NCBI RefSeq assembly: GCF_000204645.1
Contig: NC_015422.1
Location: 4,295,001 to 4,359,000 of the forward strand
DNA from: Alicycliphilus denitrificans K601
GTDB taxonomy: Bacteria > Pseudomonadota > Gammaproteobacteria > Burkholderiales > Burkholderiaceae_C
Length of the DNA stretch: 64,000 nt
Direction of reading: 5' to 3'
Each line of letters opens with the position of its first letter. The first letter of the stretch is position 1. The notes under the pieces are model-generated. The model was not told the origin of the DNA. It did not search any database and worked only from the letters and a program-made list of their open reading frames with translations. Of this stretch, positions 24,519 through 37,323 are shown in pieces. The position numbers and the translations under genes are program-made.

Positions 24519-25429
24519 CCCGCCCGCTTGTTGAGCAGCGCCACCGCTACGCGCGACTGGGGCTTGCGGCCCAGGAAGTCGCTGATGTAGGCGCCGGCAT
24601 CGACCAGCCGGTCCAGGTCGATGCCCGTCTCTATGCCCATGCCGTGCAGCATGTAGACCAGGTCCTCGGTCGCCACGTTGCCGGTCGCGCCCTTGGCGTA
24701 GGGGCAGCCGCCCAGGCCCGCCACCGAGGACTGGAAGTTCCAGACCCCCAGCTCCAGCGCGGCCAGCGTGTTGGACAGCGCCTGGCCGTAGGTGTCGTGG
24801 AAGTGGCCCGACACGTCGTCGATGCCGAAGTGCTTGAGCGTCGCCTCGATGGCGCGCTGCACCTTGCGCGGCGTGCCCACGCCGATGGTGTCGGCCACGT
24901 CCACGCGCTGCACGCCTATGCCCTTGAGCAGGCCGGCCAGGTAGGCCACGCGCTCGGGCGCCACCTCGCCCTCATAGGGGCAGCCCACGGTGCAGCTCAT
25001 GGCGCCACGCACCTGGATGCCCGCGGCGCGCGCGGCTTCGACCACGGGGGCGAAGCGCTCGATGCTCTCGGCGATCGAGCAGTTGATGTTCTTCTGGCTG
25101 AAGGCCTCGCTGGCCGCGCCGAAGACCACGATCTCGTCGGGCTTGTCGAGCACGGCCGCCTCCCAGCCCTTCAGGTTGGGCGTGAGCACCGAGTAGCGCA
25201 CGTCGCTCCTGCGCGCGATGCCGGCCATGACCTCGTGGTTGTCGGCCATCTGCGGCACCCACTTCGGAGAAACGTAGCTCGTGACCTCGATCTCCTTGAG
25301 GCCCGCGTCCTGCAGGCGGTGCACCAGGCCGATCTTGACGTCGGCCGGCACGGGTTGCTTCTCGTTCTGCAGCCCGTCGCGCGGGCCCACGTCGATGAGC
25401 TTGACTCGGGTGGGGATGTTCGGGTTCAT
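24515..25429 (-). CDS. mvaB: Hydroxymethylglutaryl-CoA lyase (304 aa)
   Basis: Cleaves HMG-CoA to acetyl-CoA and acetoacetate, the last step of leucine degradation and also of mevalonate breakdown. A TIM-barrel DRE-type enzyme: VGPRDGLQNEKQPV at residues about 12-25 holds the catalytic Arg-Asp pair, VTSYVSPKWVPQMAD follows, SCTVGCPYEGEVAP carries the basic region, and the C-terminal loop GGCPYAKGATGNVATEDLVY holds the essential cysteine and the metal-binding segment. RBS GGAGAGAC precedes the ATG. A 268-bp MITE-like element sits directly upstream, between it and the rest of the operon. It is the only HMG-CoA lyase in the window and can serve both MvaA and the Liu enzymes. Confidence 0.95.
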   Translation of the reverse strand: MNPNIPTRVKLIDVGPRDGLQNEKQPVPADVKIGLVHRLQDAGLKEIEVTSYVSPKWVPQMADNHEVMAGIARRSDVRYSVLTPNLKGWEAAVLDKPDEIVVFGAASEAFSQKNINCSIAESIERFAPVVEAARAAGIQVRGAMSCTVGCPYEGEVAPERVAYLAGLLKGIGVQRVDVADTIGVGTPRKVQRAIEATLKHFGIDDVSGHFHDTYGQALSNTLAALELGVWNFQSSVAGLGGCPYAKGATGNVATEDLVYMLHGMGIETGIDLDRLVDAGAYISDFLGRKPQSRVAVALLNKRAG

Positions 25430-25448
25430 GCTGTCTCTCCTTTGTTTA

Positions 25449-25716
25449 AGAACGTGTTTACGATCTCTTCATGTTGCCCGCAAGGCGGCAGAAAGCCGCA
25501 ATCCAGGCGCGTGCCGCAGGCCATGCTGGCGGCCTGGACAAGGCGCGCAACGACGAGTGCGGCTTTTTGCTGCCTTGCCCGAAGGGTTGCCCCGCAAAAA
25601 CAGCGTCTGCGGCGTTGCAAATCCTCGCCGGGCCACCAGCCCGGCTGCGCTTTGCGCCTTGCAGCCAGGCCCAAAGCGGGGCAACGGGCTCCATGAAAAG
25701 ATCGTAAACACGTTCT
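25449..25716. mobile_element. MITE-like element, 268 bp, with 25-bp terminal inverted repeats
   Basis: AGAACGTGTTTACGATCT opens the left end (25449-25473) and its complement closes the right end (25692-25716), with one mismatch in 25. It codes for nothing. Inside, a second pair of inverted segments (around GCGGCAGAAAGCCGCA and TGCGGCTTTTTGCTGCC) could form a long hairpin. The right end supplies two of the three bases of the stop codon of the upstream dehydrogenase gene. No clear target duplication was found. Confidence 0.8.
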
Positions 25717-26635
25717 AATAACCGCGTGCCGCATCGACGATGCCCGCGACGGGCTCGCCGCGCTGCATCGCCGCGATCTTGCCGGCGATCTGGGCAATGC
25801 TTTCGTCGCGCAGCGTGCGCGCCGAGGTGTGGGGCGTGAGGGTGATCCGCGGGTTGTTCCAGAACGGGTGGCCGGCGGGCAGCGGCTCGGTGCGGAACAC
25901 GTCCAGCGTCGCGCCCGCCACGTGGCCTTCGTCGATCAGCGCGAGAAGGTCCTCGTCGACCAGGTGCGCGCCGCGCGCGACGTTGATCACGTAGGCGCCG
26001 GGCATGAGGCGCGAGAGCGTGCCGCGGTCCATGATGTTCCGCGTCCCGGGCGTGAGCGGCAGCAGGTTCACGAGCACGCGGCTCGCGGCCAGGAAGCCGC
26101 CAAAGCCTTCCGCGCCGCTGAAGCAGCGCACGCCTTCGATCCGCTTGGGGCCGCGGCTCCAGCCCATCACCGGGAACTCGAACTGCGCCACCGCGCGCGC
26201 CACGCGCTCGCCCAGCACGCCCAGGCCCATCACGCCCACGGGGAAGTCCTGGCGCAGGCGCGGCCTGCGGTAGCCCCAGCGGCCGGCGCGCATGTCGGCC
26301 TCGTAGCCGTCGAACTCGCGGAAATGCCGTATCAGCGCATGGCAGACATACTCGGCCATCTGCACGGCCATGCCCGCGTCGTCCAGGCGCACCACGGGCA
26401 GGGCAGGCGGCAGGCGCAACCCGAGCAGCGCGTCCACGCCCGCGCCGATGTTGAACAGGGCCTTGAGGCCCGGCTGCTCGTCGATGAACCGCTGGGGCGG
26501 CGCCCAGACCACGGCGTAGTCGGCCTGGGGCGCGCCCGGCTGCCAGGCGCTGACGTGGGCCTGGGGCAGCGCGGCGGCCAGGCCCTGCAGCCAGGGCTCG
26601 GTCTTGGTGTCGGTACAGCAAAAAGTGATCTTCAT
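25715..26635 (-). CDS. ghrA: D-2-hydroxyacid dehydrogenase, GhrA-like glyoxylate/hydroxypyruvate reductase (306 aa)
   Basis: An NAD(P)H-dependent reductase of the D-isomer-specific 2-hydroxyacid dehydrogenase family. The Rossmann motif GVMGLGVLGERVARA lies at about residues 139-153. Catalytic Arg is in INVARGAHLVDEDLL, Glu in the DVFRTEPLP stretch, and His in LTPHTSART. The N-terminal ALFNIGAGVDALL is typical of GhrA. It probably reduces glyoxylate or hydroxypyruvate in the cytoplasm. The stop (TAG) overlaps the end of the MITE, so the original C-terminus may have been slightly different. It stands 37 bases after the carboxylase alpha gene, within the leucine operon. Confidence 0.9.
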   Translation of the reverse strand: MKITFCCTDTKTEPWLQGLAAALPQAHVSAWQPGAPQADYAVVWAPPQRFIDEQPGLKALFNIGAGVDALLGLRLPPALPVVRLDDAGMAVQMAEYVCHALIRHFREFDGYEADMRAGRWGYRRPRLRQDFPVGVMGLGVLGERVARAVAQFEFPVMGWSRGPKRIEGVRCFSGAEGFGGFLAASRVLVNLLPLTPGTRNIMDRGTLSRLMPGAYVINVARGAHLVDEDLLALIDEGHVAGATLDVFRTEPLPAGHPFWNNPRITLTPHTSARTLRDESIAQIAGKIAAMQRGEPVAGIVDAARGY

Positions 26636-26672
26636 GACGCCCGAGCGTACCGCGCCCCCGGCCCCGCCGCCG

Positions 26673-28694
<2,022 letters not shown>

Positions 28695-29414
28695 TCAGGC
28701 CACCTTGGCAGAACCAGAAAACAGGGAGGAAACGCGCCGCAGCACGGCGCGCAGGAACTTGAACAGCACCACGAGCAGCAGTGCCGAGAGCAGCAGCACC
28801 ACGGCGAGGGCGAGGCCGAACGCGAGCGGGTGCTGCGTGGCGAGCCAGACCACGCCCACCACCAGGCCGTCCTCCAGGAACGAAAGCCCCCAGTTGGAGA
28901 ACGGCTCGGGCGAGGTGTTGGCCGCCGCGCGCGCCGTCATCTTGGTGGCCAGCGCCGCGGCCGACAGCGAGCCGCCCAGCAGCCCCGCGGCCACGGCCAT
29001 GCTGGCGTCACTGGCGCCGAACACGCCGGCCGCCAGCAGCGCGCCGGCGGGCACGCGGATGAAGGCGTGCACGGCGTCCCAGGCGCTGTCGAGCCAGGGC
29101 ACCTTGTCGGCGAAGAACTCCACCACCAGCATGAAGCCGCTGGCCATGAGCACCGCCGGGTGCTGCAGCACCGCCAGGGCCGGCGGCAGCGCCAGCCACC
29201 CCAGGGCGCCCATGCCGCCCACGATGAACACCACGGCATACAGCCGCACGCCGCTGGCCCAGCCCAGGGCCGCGGCCAGGGCCAGCAGGCCGGGCATGTC
29301 CAGCTGCTGCGTGGCGCGCGCGGCCCCGTCGGCCACCGCCTGCGCGGTGCCCGCATCGACGTGCAGGCCCACGCGGTGGAGCCACTGCACGATCTGGGAC
29401 CAGAGGGCGTCCAT
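28695..29414 (-). CDS. DUF4126 integral membrane protein (239 aa)
   Basis: An inner-membrane protein with about five hydrophobic segments (for example LALAAALGWASGVRLYAVVF, LALPPALAVLQHPAVLMASG, LLAAGVFGASDASMAVAAGL). LGWASGVRLYAV and FFADKVPWLDSAWDAVHAFI are marks of the DUF4126 family, whose function is unknown. It stands between the hydratase gene and the carboxylase alpha gene, with no gap to the latter, so it must be translated from the same message. It could be a transporter or an anchor for the pathway, but its presence in the operon may also be accidental. Confidence 0.88.
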   Translation of the reverse strand: MDALWSQIVQWLHRVGLHVDAGTAQAVADGAARATQQLDMPGLLALAAALGWASGVRLYAVVFIVGGMGALGWLALPPALAVLQHPAVLMASGFMLVVEFFADKVPWLDSAWDAVHAFIRVPAGALLAAGVFGASDASMAVAAGLLGGSLSAAALATKMTARAAANTSPEPFSNWGLSFLEDGLVVGVVWLATQHPLAFGLALAVVLLLSALLLVVLFKFLRAVLRRVSSLFSGSAKVA

Positions 29415-29435
29415 GGCGGCAGCCGGCGGCGATGA

Positions 29436-30215
29436 TCAGGCCAGCCAGGAGGGCTTGCGCTTTTGCAGGAAGGACTGCACGCCCTCGCGCCCCTCGCTGC
29501 TCGCGCGAATGTCGGCGATGCCCTCGACCGTGGCGGCGATCAGGCCGGCGTCGATCTCGCGCCCGGCGACTTGAAGCACCAGGCGCTTGGCGGCGCGCAT
29601 GGCGTTCGGGCTGCCGCTGGCCAGTGCCTTGACCAGGGCGTCCACCCTGGCATCGAGCTGGTCGGGCGTCACCACCTCGTGCACGAAGCCGATGCGCAGC
29701 GCCTCCTGCGCGTCGAAGCGCTCGGCGGTCAGGAAGTAGCGGTGCGCCGCGCGCGCGCCCATGGCGCGGATCACGTAGGGGCTAATGGTGGCGGGGATCA
29801 GGCCGATCTTCACCTCGGACAAGCAAAAGCCCGCCGTGTCCGCGGCGACCGCCATGTCGCAGGCCGCGACCAGGCCCATGCCGCCGGCATACACGTCGCC
29901 CTGCACGCGGGCGATCGTGGGCTTGCCGCACTCATAGATCACGCGCAGCATCTCGGCGAGCTTGCCTGCATCGGCAAGGTTCTCCTCGCGCGTGTAGTCG
30001 GCCATGCGGCGCATCCAGTTCAGGTTGGCGCCGGCGCAGAAGGCCGGGCCCTCGGCGGCCAGCACCACGGCGCGCACGTCCTCGCGTGCGCCCACCTCGC
30101 GGAAGGCGGCGGTGATCTCGGCGATGACCTCGTCGCTGAAGGCGTTGCGCACCTCGGGCTGGGTCAGGGTGATGGTGGCGCGGTGGCCTTCGTAGCGTAT
30201 GGAAAGAGCGCTCAT
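29436..30215 (-). CDS. liuC: Methylglutaconyl-CoA hydratase, enoyl-CoA hydratase family (259 aa)
   Basis: A crotonase-fold enzyme that adds water to 3-methylglutaconyl-CoA to give HMG-CoA. The oxyanion-hole segments are AFCAGANLNWMRRM (about residues 58-71) and VQGDVYAGGMGLVAACDMAV (about 104-123). The acid/base pair of the family lies in the LSEVKIGLIPATISPYVI region. The RMADYTREENLADA stretch is typical of the LiuC branch. It is cytoplasmic. Ten bases separate it from the upstream carboxylase beta gene, so they are one transcript. Confidence 0.92.
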   Translation of the reverse strand: MSALSIRYEGHRATITLTQPEVRNAFSDEVIAEITAAFREVGAREDVRAVVLAAEGPAFCAGANLNWMRRMADYTREENLADAGKLAEMLRVIYECGKPTIARVQGDVYAGGMGLVAACDMAVAADTAGFCLSEVKIGLIPATISPYVIRAMGARAAHRYFLTAERFDAQEALRIGFVHEVVTPDQLDARVDALVKALASGSPNAMRAAKRLVLQVAGREIDAGLIAATVEGIADIRASSEGREGVQSFLQKRKPSWLA

Positions 30216-30225
30216 GGATTCCTCC

Positions 30226-31826
30226 TTACATGCGGAACACGCCGAACTTCATGTCCGGGATGGGCGCGTGGCGCGATGCGGCCAGCGCCAGCGCCAGCAC
30301 GCGGCGCGTGTCGGCGGGGTCGATGATGCCGTCGTCCCACAGGCGGGCCGTGGCGTAGTAGGGGTGGCCCTGCTTCTCGTACTGCTGGCGGATGGGGGCC
30401 TTGAAGGCTTCCTCCTCCTCGGCGGACCAGCTGCCGCCCTTGAGCTCGATGCCGTCGCGCTTGACGGTGGCCAGCACGCTGGCCGCCTGCTCGCCGCCCA
30501 TCACGCTGATGCGCGCGTTGGGCCACATCCAGAGGAAGCGCGGGCTGTACGCGCGGCCGCACATGCCATAGTTGCCGGCGCCGAAGCTGCCGCCGATGAT
30601 GACGGTGAACTTGGGCACGTTGGCCGTGGCCACGGCCGTGACCATCTTGGCGCCGTGGCGCGCGATGCCCTCGTTCTCGTACTTGCGGCCCACCATGAAG
30701 CCGGTGATGTTCTGCAGGAACACCAGCGGGATCTTGCGCTGGCAGCACAGCTCGATGAAGTGCGCGCCCTTCTGCGCGCTCTCGCTGAACAGAATGCCGT
30801 TGTTGGCCACGATGCCCACGGCCATGCCCTCGATGCGCGCGAAGCCGCAGACCAGCGTAGTGCCGTAGCGCGCCTTGAACTCGTCGAACGCGCTGGCGTC
30901 CACGATGCGGGCGATGATCTCGCGCACGTCGAAGGGCTTGCGCGTGTCGGCGGGGATCACGCCGTAGAGCTCCTCCGCTGCATATTTGGGAGCTTCCGGG
31001 GCAGTATCCGCGGGCGCCGCAGGCCGGTTTCTATTCAAATTGGCCACGGCGGCGCGCGCCAGCGCCAGCGCGTGCAGGTCGCTTTGCGCCAGGTGGTCGG
31101 CCACGCCGGACAGGCGCGTGTGCACATCGCCGCCACCCAGGTCCTCGGCCGTGACGACCTCGCCCGTGGCGGCCTTCACGAGCGGCGGGCCGCCCAGGAA
31201 GATGGTGCCCTGGTTCTTGACGATGATGGTCTCGTCGCTCATCGCGGGCACGTAGGCGCCGCCGGCCGTGCAGGAGCCCATGACCACGGCGATCTGGGCG
31301 ATGCCCTGCGCGCTCATGTTGGCCTGGTTGTAGAAGATGCGGCCGAAGTGGTCGCGGTCGGGGAAAACCTCGTCCTGGTTGGGCAGGTTGGCGCCGCCCG
31401 AATCGACCAGGTAGATGCAGGGCAGGTGGTTCTGCTCGGCGATCTCCTGCGCACGCAGGTGCTTCTTGACGGTGACGGGGTAGTAGGTGCCGCCCTTCAC
31501 CGTGGCGTCGTTGCACACGACCATGCAGTCGATGCCGCTGACGCGCCCTATGCCCGCGATCAGGCCGGCGCCGGGCGCGTCGTTGCCGTACATGTTGAGC
31601 GCGGCCAGCGGCGCGATCTCCAGGAACGGCGTGCCGGGGTCCAGCAGCATCTCCACGCGCTCGCGCGGCAGCAGCTTGCCGCGCGCCACGTGCTTGGCGC
31701 GCGCGGCCTCGCCGCCGCCCTGGGCCACGCGCTCGACATGCTGGCGCAGATCTTCCACCACGGCGCGCATGGCGGCGGCGTTGGCCTGGAAGTCGGCCGA
31801 ACGCGGGTTGAGTTGGGATTCGAGGA

Positions 31827-31830
<4 letters not shown>
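30226..31830 (-). CDS. liuB: Methylcrotonyl-CoA carboxylase beta subunit (534 aa)
   Basis: The carboxyltransferase subunit; it moves the carboxyl group from biotin to 3-methylcrotonyl-CoA. Two crotonase-like domains are present. N-domain: [61 protein letters not shown]-domain: [61 protein letters not shown] linker of about 30 residues between them ([20 protein letters not shown]) is rich in Ala and Pro and has locally lower G+C. The ATG overlaps the stop of the ligase gene (ATGA). It pairs with the liuD product in an alpha-beta dodecamer, as in relatives. Confidence 0.95.
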
Positions 31831-33548
<1,718 letters not shown>

Positions 33549-33571
33549 GGGGCTTGTCTCCTGGTCGGCGT

Positions 33572-33589
33572 GGACCGCGGGCGCGGTCC
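33572..33589. promoter_or_regulatory. Palindrome in the ligase-AraC divergent gap
   Basis: GGACCGC and GCGGTCC form a perfect inverted repeat around GGGC, 24 bases before the ligase start. It may be an operator for the AraC-type protein or a hairpin in the leader. The whole gap is only 145 bp. Confidence 0.4.
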
Positions 33590-33693
33590 GTTGAGAATCA
33601 GCCCGACAGCATACGCCGCAGGCTTGGCCGGGGGATGGTCCGCATGGGTCAGAAAGGTTGCAAATCGCGCCACGTAAATGCAGACTCCGGGCC

Positions 33694-34752
33694 ATGACCG
33701 AAACCCACCGCACCGCATCCCGCGCACGCGCGCCCACGGCCGCCACGCCCATGGCCTTCGTGCAGGCCATCGTGCGCGCCTACGCGGCGCGCGGCATGGA
33801 TGCGTCGCGGGTCCTGGAGCAGGCACAAATCACGCCAGCCGATGCACTGGACGCCGCGGCCCGCATCACGAGCCAGCAGATGGAGCAGCTCTCCGCCGGC
33901 GCCATGCGCGAGCTCGACGACGAGGCCCTGGGCTGGTTCTCGCGCCGCCTGCCCTGGGGCAGCTACGGGATGCTGGCGCGCGCCTCGCTGAGCGCGCCCA
34001 CGCTGGGGCTGGCGCTGGCGCGCTGGTGCCGCCACCACGCGCTGCTGACGGACGACGTCCTGCTGCACCTGACGAGCGAGGGCGGGCGCGCCCGGCTCGC
34101 CATCTCCGAGCAGCGCGACCTGGGCGGCCTGCGCGAGTTCTGCCTAGTGTCCATGCTGCGCAACGCGCTGGGCCTGTCCAGCTGGTTCATCGACTCGCGC
34201 TTGCCCATGGCGGCGGCCGAGTTCCCCTTCGCCCCGCCGCCGCATGCGCCGGCCTACGCCGTGCTGTTCGACGGCCCCACGCGCTTCGGGGCCGCCCAGG
34301 CGGCCGTGTACTTCGACGCCCGCTACCTGGCGCTGCCGCTCACGCGCGACGAGGCCGCCATGCGCCAGATGCTGCAGCACGCACTGCCGCTCATGGTGCG
34401 CCAGTACCGGCGCGACCGCCTGCTAGTGCAGCGCGTGCGCCAGCTGCTGGCCGGCGCGCCCGACGCCGCGCACAACGCCCACGCGCTGGCCGACCGGCTG
34501 CACGTCTCCACGCGCACGCTGCACCGCCAGCTCAAGGAGGAAGGCGCGTCGCTGCAGGCGCTCAAGGACGAGGTGCGCAAGAGCCGCGCCATAGAGCTGC
34601 TGCGGCGTACCCGCCGCCCCGTCAAGCAGGTGGCCGAGGCCTCGGGCTTCGCGAGCGAGAAGAGCTTCATACGGGCCTTCCGCGGCTGGACGGGACAGTC
34701 GCCCGCGGACTTCCGGCGCCATGGCGCATGGCCCGATCGGTCACCTGCATGA
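33694..34752 (+). CDS. AraC-family transcriptional regulator with Arabinose_bd-type N-domain (352 aa)
   Basis: Residues about 25-230 form the ligand domain of the type seen in OruR/ArgR-like AraC proteins ([60 protein letters not shown]). The last 100 residues hold the two helix-turn-helix units: [20 protein letters not shown] and [20 protein letters not shown], with [11 protein letters not shown] closing. Divergent from the leucine operon and upstream of the GST and GMC genes, it could control either. A fatty-acid-like ligand is common in this branch. The ATG at [10 protein letters not shown] is chosen as the first start after the gap. Confidence 0.92.
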   Translation: MTETHRTASRARAPTAATPMAFVQAIVRAYAARGMDASRVLEQAQITPADALDAAARITSQQMEQLSAGAMRELDDEALGWFSRRLPWGSYGMLARASLSAPTLGLALARWCRHHALLTDDVLLHLTSEGGRARLAISEQRDLGGLREFCLVSMLRNALGLSSWFIDSRLPMAAAEFPFAPPPHAPAYAVLFDGPTRFGAAQAAVYFDARYLALPLTRDEAAMRQMLQHALPLMVRQYRRDRLLVQRVRQLLAGAPDAAHNAHALADRLHVSTRTLHRQLKEEGASLQALKDEVRKSRAIELLRRTRRPVKQVAEASGFASEKSFIRAFRGWTGQSPADFRRHGAWPDRSPA

Positions 34753-34811
34753 CGCGGATTGCGCGGCCCCTGCGCCGACAATGCCCGCAGCGACACTTCC
34801 TCCCATCACCC

Positions 34812-35477
34812 ATGATCGAGCTATACCACTGCGTCAGCGCCCGCTCCTTCCGCCCCCTGTGGATGCTGGAGGAACTGTGCGTCCCCTACCGCCTGCGCAT
34901 GCTGCCCTTCCCGCCGCGCGTGCATGCGCGGCAGTACCTCGAGGACAACCCGCTGGGCACCGTGCCGCTCATGAAGGATGGGGCCACGCGCATGACCGAG
35001 TCGGCCGCCATGTGCCAGTACCTCGCGGCGCGCCATGGCGACGGGCGCCTGGACGTCGCCGCGGGCGACCCGGCCCACGGCAGCTACCTCAACTGGCTGC
35101 ACATGAGCGATGCGACGCTCACCTTCCCGCAGACGCTGGTGTTGCGCTACACGCACTTCGAGCCCGCCGAGCGCCGCCAGCCCCAGGTGGCGCAGGACTA
35201 CGCGCGCTGGTTCCTCGCGCGGCTGCGCGCCGTGGACGCGGCCGTGCAGCAGGGCGGGTTCCTGTGCGCCGGCCGCTTCACCGCCGCCGACGTGGCCGTG
35301 GGCTATGCGCTGCAGCTCGCGCAGCACCTGGGCCTGGCCAGAGAGTTCCCGCACGCGGTCGCCGGCTACTGGCAGCGGCTGCAGGAGCGCCCGGCCTTCG
35401 AGCGCGCGCTGCAGGCGCAGCACCGGGCCGCGCTGGAGCAGGGCGTGGACCCCACGCCGTCACCCGATCTGCGCTAA
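34812..35477 (+). CDS. Glutathione S-transferase family protein (221 aa)
   Basis: A cytoplasmic glutathione-transferase-fold protein. The N-terminal thioredoxin-like domain (IELYHCVSARSFRPLWMLEE) has a serine-rich site for glutathione, cis-proline in PLGTVPLMKDG and the TESAAMCQYLAARHG signature. The helical C-domain includes FLCAGRFTAADVAVGYALQL, the N-capping motif of the family. The substrate is unknown. It follows the AraC gene by 59 bases and precedes the first GMC oxidoreductase gene in the same direction. Length is normal. It may detoxify an aldehyde or reactive intermediate formed by the oxidoreductases, which is inference from position only. Confidence 0.92.
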   Translation: MIELYHCVSARSFRPLWMLEELCVPYRLRMLPFPPRVHARQYLEDNPLGTVPLMKDGATRMTESAAMCQYLAARHGDGRLDVAAGDPAHGSYLNWLHMSDATLTFPQTLVLRYTHFEPAERRQPQVAQDYARWFLARLRAVDAAVQQGGFLCAGRFTAADVAVGYALQLAQHLGLAREFPHAVAGYWQRLQERPAFERALQAQHRAALEQGVDPTPSPDLR

Positions 35478-35564
35478 GCACGCTCTTCTGCACGAATCGC
35501 CCCGCCGGGGTAAGCTGCGCGGCGCCGTGCGGCGCGCCCGCGCCCGGTTTGGTACAGGACCGAC

Positions 35565-37178
35565 ATGAGCACTCCCGATACCTTCGACTACGTCATCGTG
35601 GGCGCCGGCATGGCCGGCTGCCTGCTGGCCCACCGCCTGAGCGAGGACGGGCGCCACAGCGTGTGCCTGCTGGAATCGGGGCCGCCGGACCGCAGCCCCT
35701 TCATCCACATCCCGGCCGGCTTCATCAAAGTGGGCTACGACCCGCGCTACACCTGGGACTTCGAGACCGCGCCCGGCGAGGGCACGGCGGGCCGGCGCGT
35801 GACCACGCGGCTGGGGCGCACGCTGGGCGGGTCGAGCGCGATCAACGGCTTCAACTACACGCGCGGCACGGCCCGCGACTACGACGGCTGGGCGGCCCAG
35901 GGCAACCCGGGCTGGAGCTACGACGAGGTGCTGCCCCACTTCCGGCGCACCGAGCGGCGCATCGGCGGCGGCGACGAGCCGCACCGCGGGCATGACGGCC
36001 TGCTGCCCATCACCGACTGCGACTGGCGCCACCCGCTGTGCGATGGCTTCATCGCCAGCGCCCACGCGCTGGGCATAGGCCCGGCGGGCGACTACAACCT
36101 GGGCGTGCAGGAGGGCGCGGGGTACTACCAGCGCTGGATCCACAAGGGCCGCCGCGTGAGCGCGGCGACGGCCTTCCTCAAGCCCGTGCGGGCGCGCGCC
36201 AACCTGCAGGTGCGCACGGGCGCGCACGCCACCTCGGTCCTGTTCGAAGGCCGCCGCGCCGTGGGCGTGCAGGTGCTCATGCAGCCGGGCAACGCGCGGC
36301 ATACGGTGCGTGCGCGGCGCGAGGTGATCCTGTGCGCGGGCGCCATCAACAGCCCCAAGCTGCTGCAGCTCTCGGGCGTGGGGCCGGCCGACTGGCTGCA
36401 CGGCCTGGGCGTGGCGCCGGTGCACGTGCTGCCCGGCGTGGGCCGGCGGCTGCAGGACCACTTCATGGTGCGCTCGGTGGTGCGCGTGCAGGGCGCCACC
36501 ACTATCAACAGCACGGCGCGCGGCTGGCGCCTGGGGCTGGAGATCGCCAAGTGGGCCATGGGCCGGCCCAGCGTGCTGGCCATCAGCCCGTCGGTGGCCT
36601 ATGCGTTCGCGGCCTCGCGGCCCGGGCTGGACGCGGCGGACCTGCAGTTCCACTTCTCGCCGGGCAGCTACGCCTCGGGCATCGCGGGCCGGCTCGACGG
36701 CTTTGCGGGCATGACGCTGGGCTTCTACCAGATGCGGCCCGCGAGCCACGGCCACGTGCGGGCGCTCTCGCCCGACCCGCTCGAATCGCCGGAGATCCAG
36801 CCCGCCTACATGGCGCGCGAGGAAGACCGGCGCGTGGTGACCGACGGCCTGCGGCTCACGCGCCGCATCCTGCACGCGCCCCCGCTGCTGCCCTACGTGC
36901 TGCGCGACGAGGCACCGCCCGCCGAGGCAGTGAGCGACGAGGATCTGCTGGAATACGCGCGCCAGCGCGGCGGAACGGCCTGGCACTTCATGGGCACCTG
37001 CCGCATGGGGCCGGCGCAGGACGCGTCGGCCGTGGTCGATGCGCAGCTGCGCGTACACGGCCTCGAAGGCCTGCGCGTGGCCGATGCCTCGGTGATGCCG
37101 GCCATGCCCTCGGGCAACACCGGCGCCCCCACCATGATGATCGCGGAGAAGGCGGCGGACATGCTGCTGCGGGCGTAG
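35565..37178 (+). CDS. GMC-family FAD-dependent alcohol oxidoreductase (537 aa)
   Basis: A choline-dehydrogenase-like flavoprotein. The FAD-binding start is FDYVIVGAGMAGCLLAHRLS (residues about 7-26), then LESGPPDRSPF, the GMC signature 1 TLGGSSAINGFNYTRGTARD (about 85-104) and signature 2 GAINSPKLLQLSGVGPADWL. The catalytic histidine is in TAWHFMGTCRMG, and the C-terminal VADASVMPAMPSGNTGAPTM closes the FAD site. It oxidises an alcohol to an aldehyde, probably passing electrons to the respiratory chain. A GGTACAG motif lies 8 bases before the start. It is a clear relative of the GMC gene at 42263. Confidence 0.93.
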   Translation: MSTPDTFDYVIVGAGMAGCLLAHRLSEDGRHSVCLLESGPPDRSPFIHIPAGFIKVGYDPRYTWDFETAPGEGTAGRRVTTRLGRTLGGSSAINGFNYTRGTARDYDGWAAQGNPGWSYDEVLPHFRRTERRIGGGDEPHRGHDGLLPITDCDWRHPLCDGFIASAHALGIGPAGDYNLGVQEGAGYYQRWIHKGRRVSAATAFLKPVRARANLQVRTGAHATSVLFEGRRAVGVQVLMQPGNARHTVRARREVILCAGAINSPKLLQLSGVGPADWLHGLGVAPVHVLPGVGRRLQDHFMVRSVVRVQGATTINSTARGWRLGLEIAKWAMGRPSVLAISPSVAYAFAASRPGLDAADLQFHFSPGSYASGIAGRLDGFAGMTLGFYQMRPASHGHVRALSPDPLESPEIQPAYMAREEDRRVVTDGLRLTRRILHAPPLLPYVLRDEAPPAEAVSDEDLLEYARQRGGTAWHFMGTCRMGPAQDASAVVDAQLRVHGLEGLRVADASVMPAMPSGNTGAPTMMIAEKAADMLLRA

Positions 37179-37191
37179 CTGTCAGCACCAA

Positions 37192-37215
37192 CTGTACCTG
37201 TCCCAATGGGTACAG
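37192..37215. promoter_or_regulatory. Inverted CTGTACC/GGTACAG site before livK
   Basis: CTGTACC at 37192-37198 and GGTACAG at 37209-37215 are exact inverted copies with a 10-base spacer. The half-site also lies at 35551-35557 before the first GMC gene and at 46970-46976 in the mocR-mvaA gap. It fits a dimeric regulator, possibly the MocR protein. Confidence 0.5.
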
Positions 37216-37323
37216 CAGGCTTACAGTAGGCGCTCGCATGCTGCTCCGCTCCACGGACGGAGCCGGCGGCGGGCACAGATGGATCACCAGATCCGCAGCA
37301 ATGGCGACAACAGGAGACACGCA

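Noticed and set aside
30975..31045. Lower-GC Ala/Pro-rich linker in the carboxylase beta gene as another repeat insertion
   Set aside because: It does not share the core blocks of either repeat family, and variable linkers are normal at this place.
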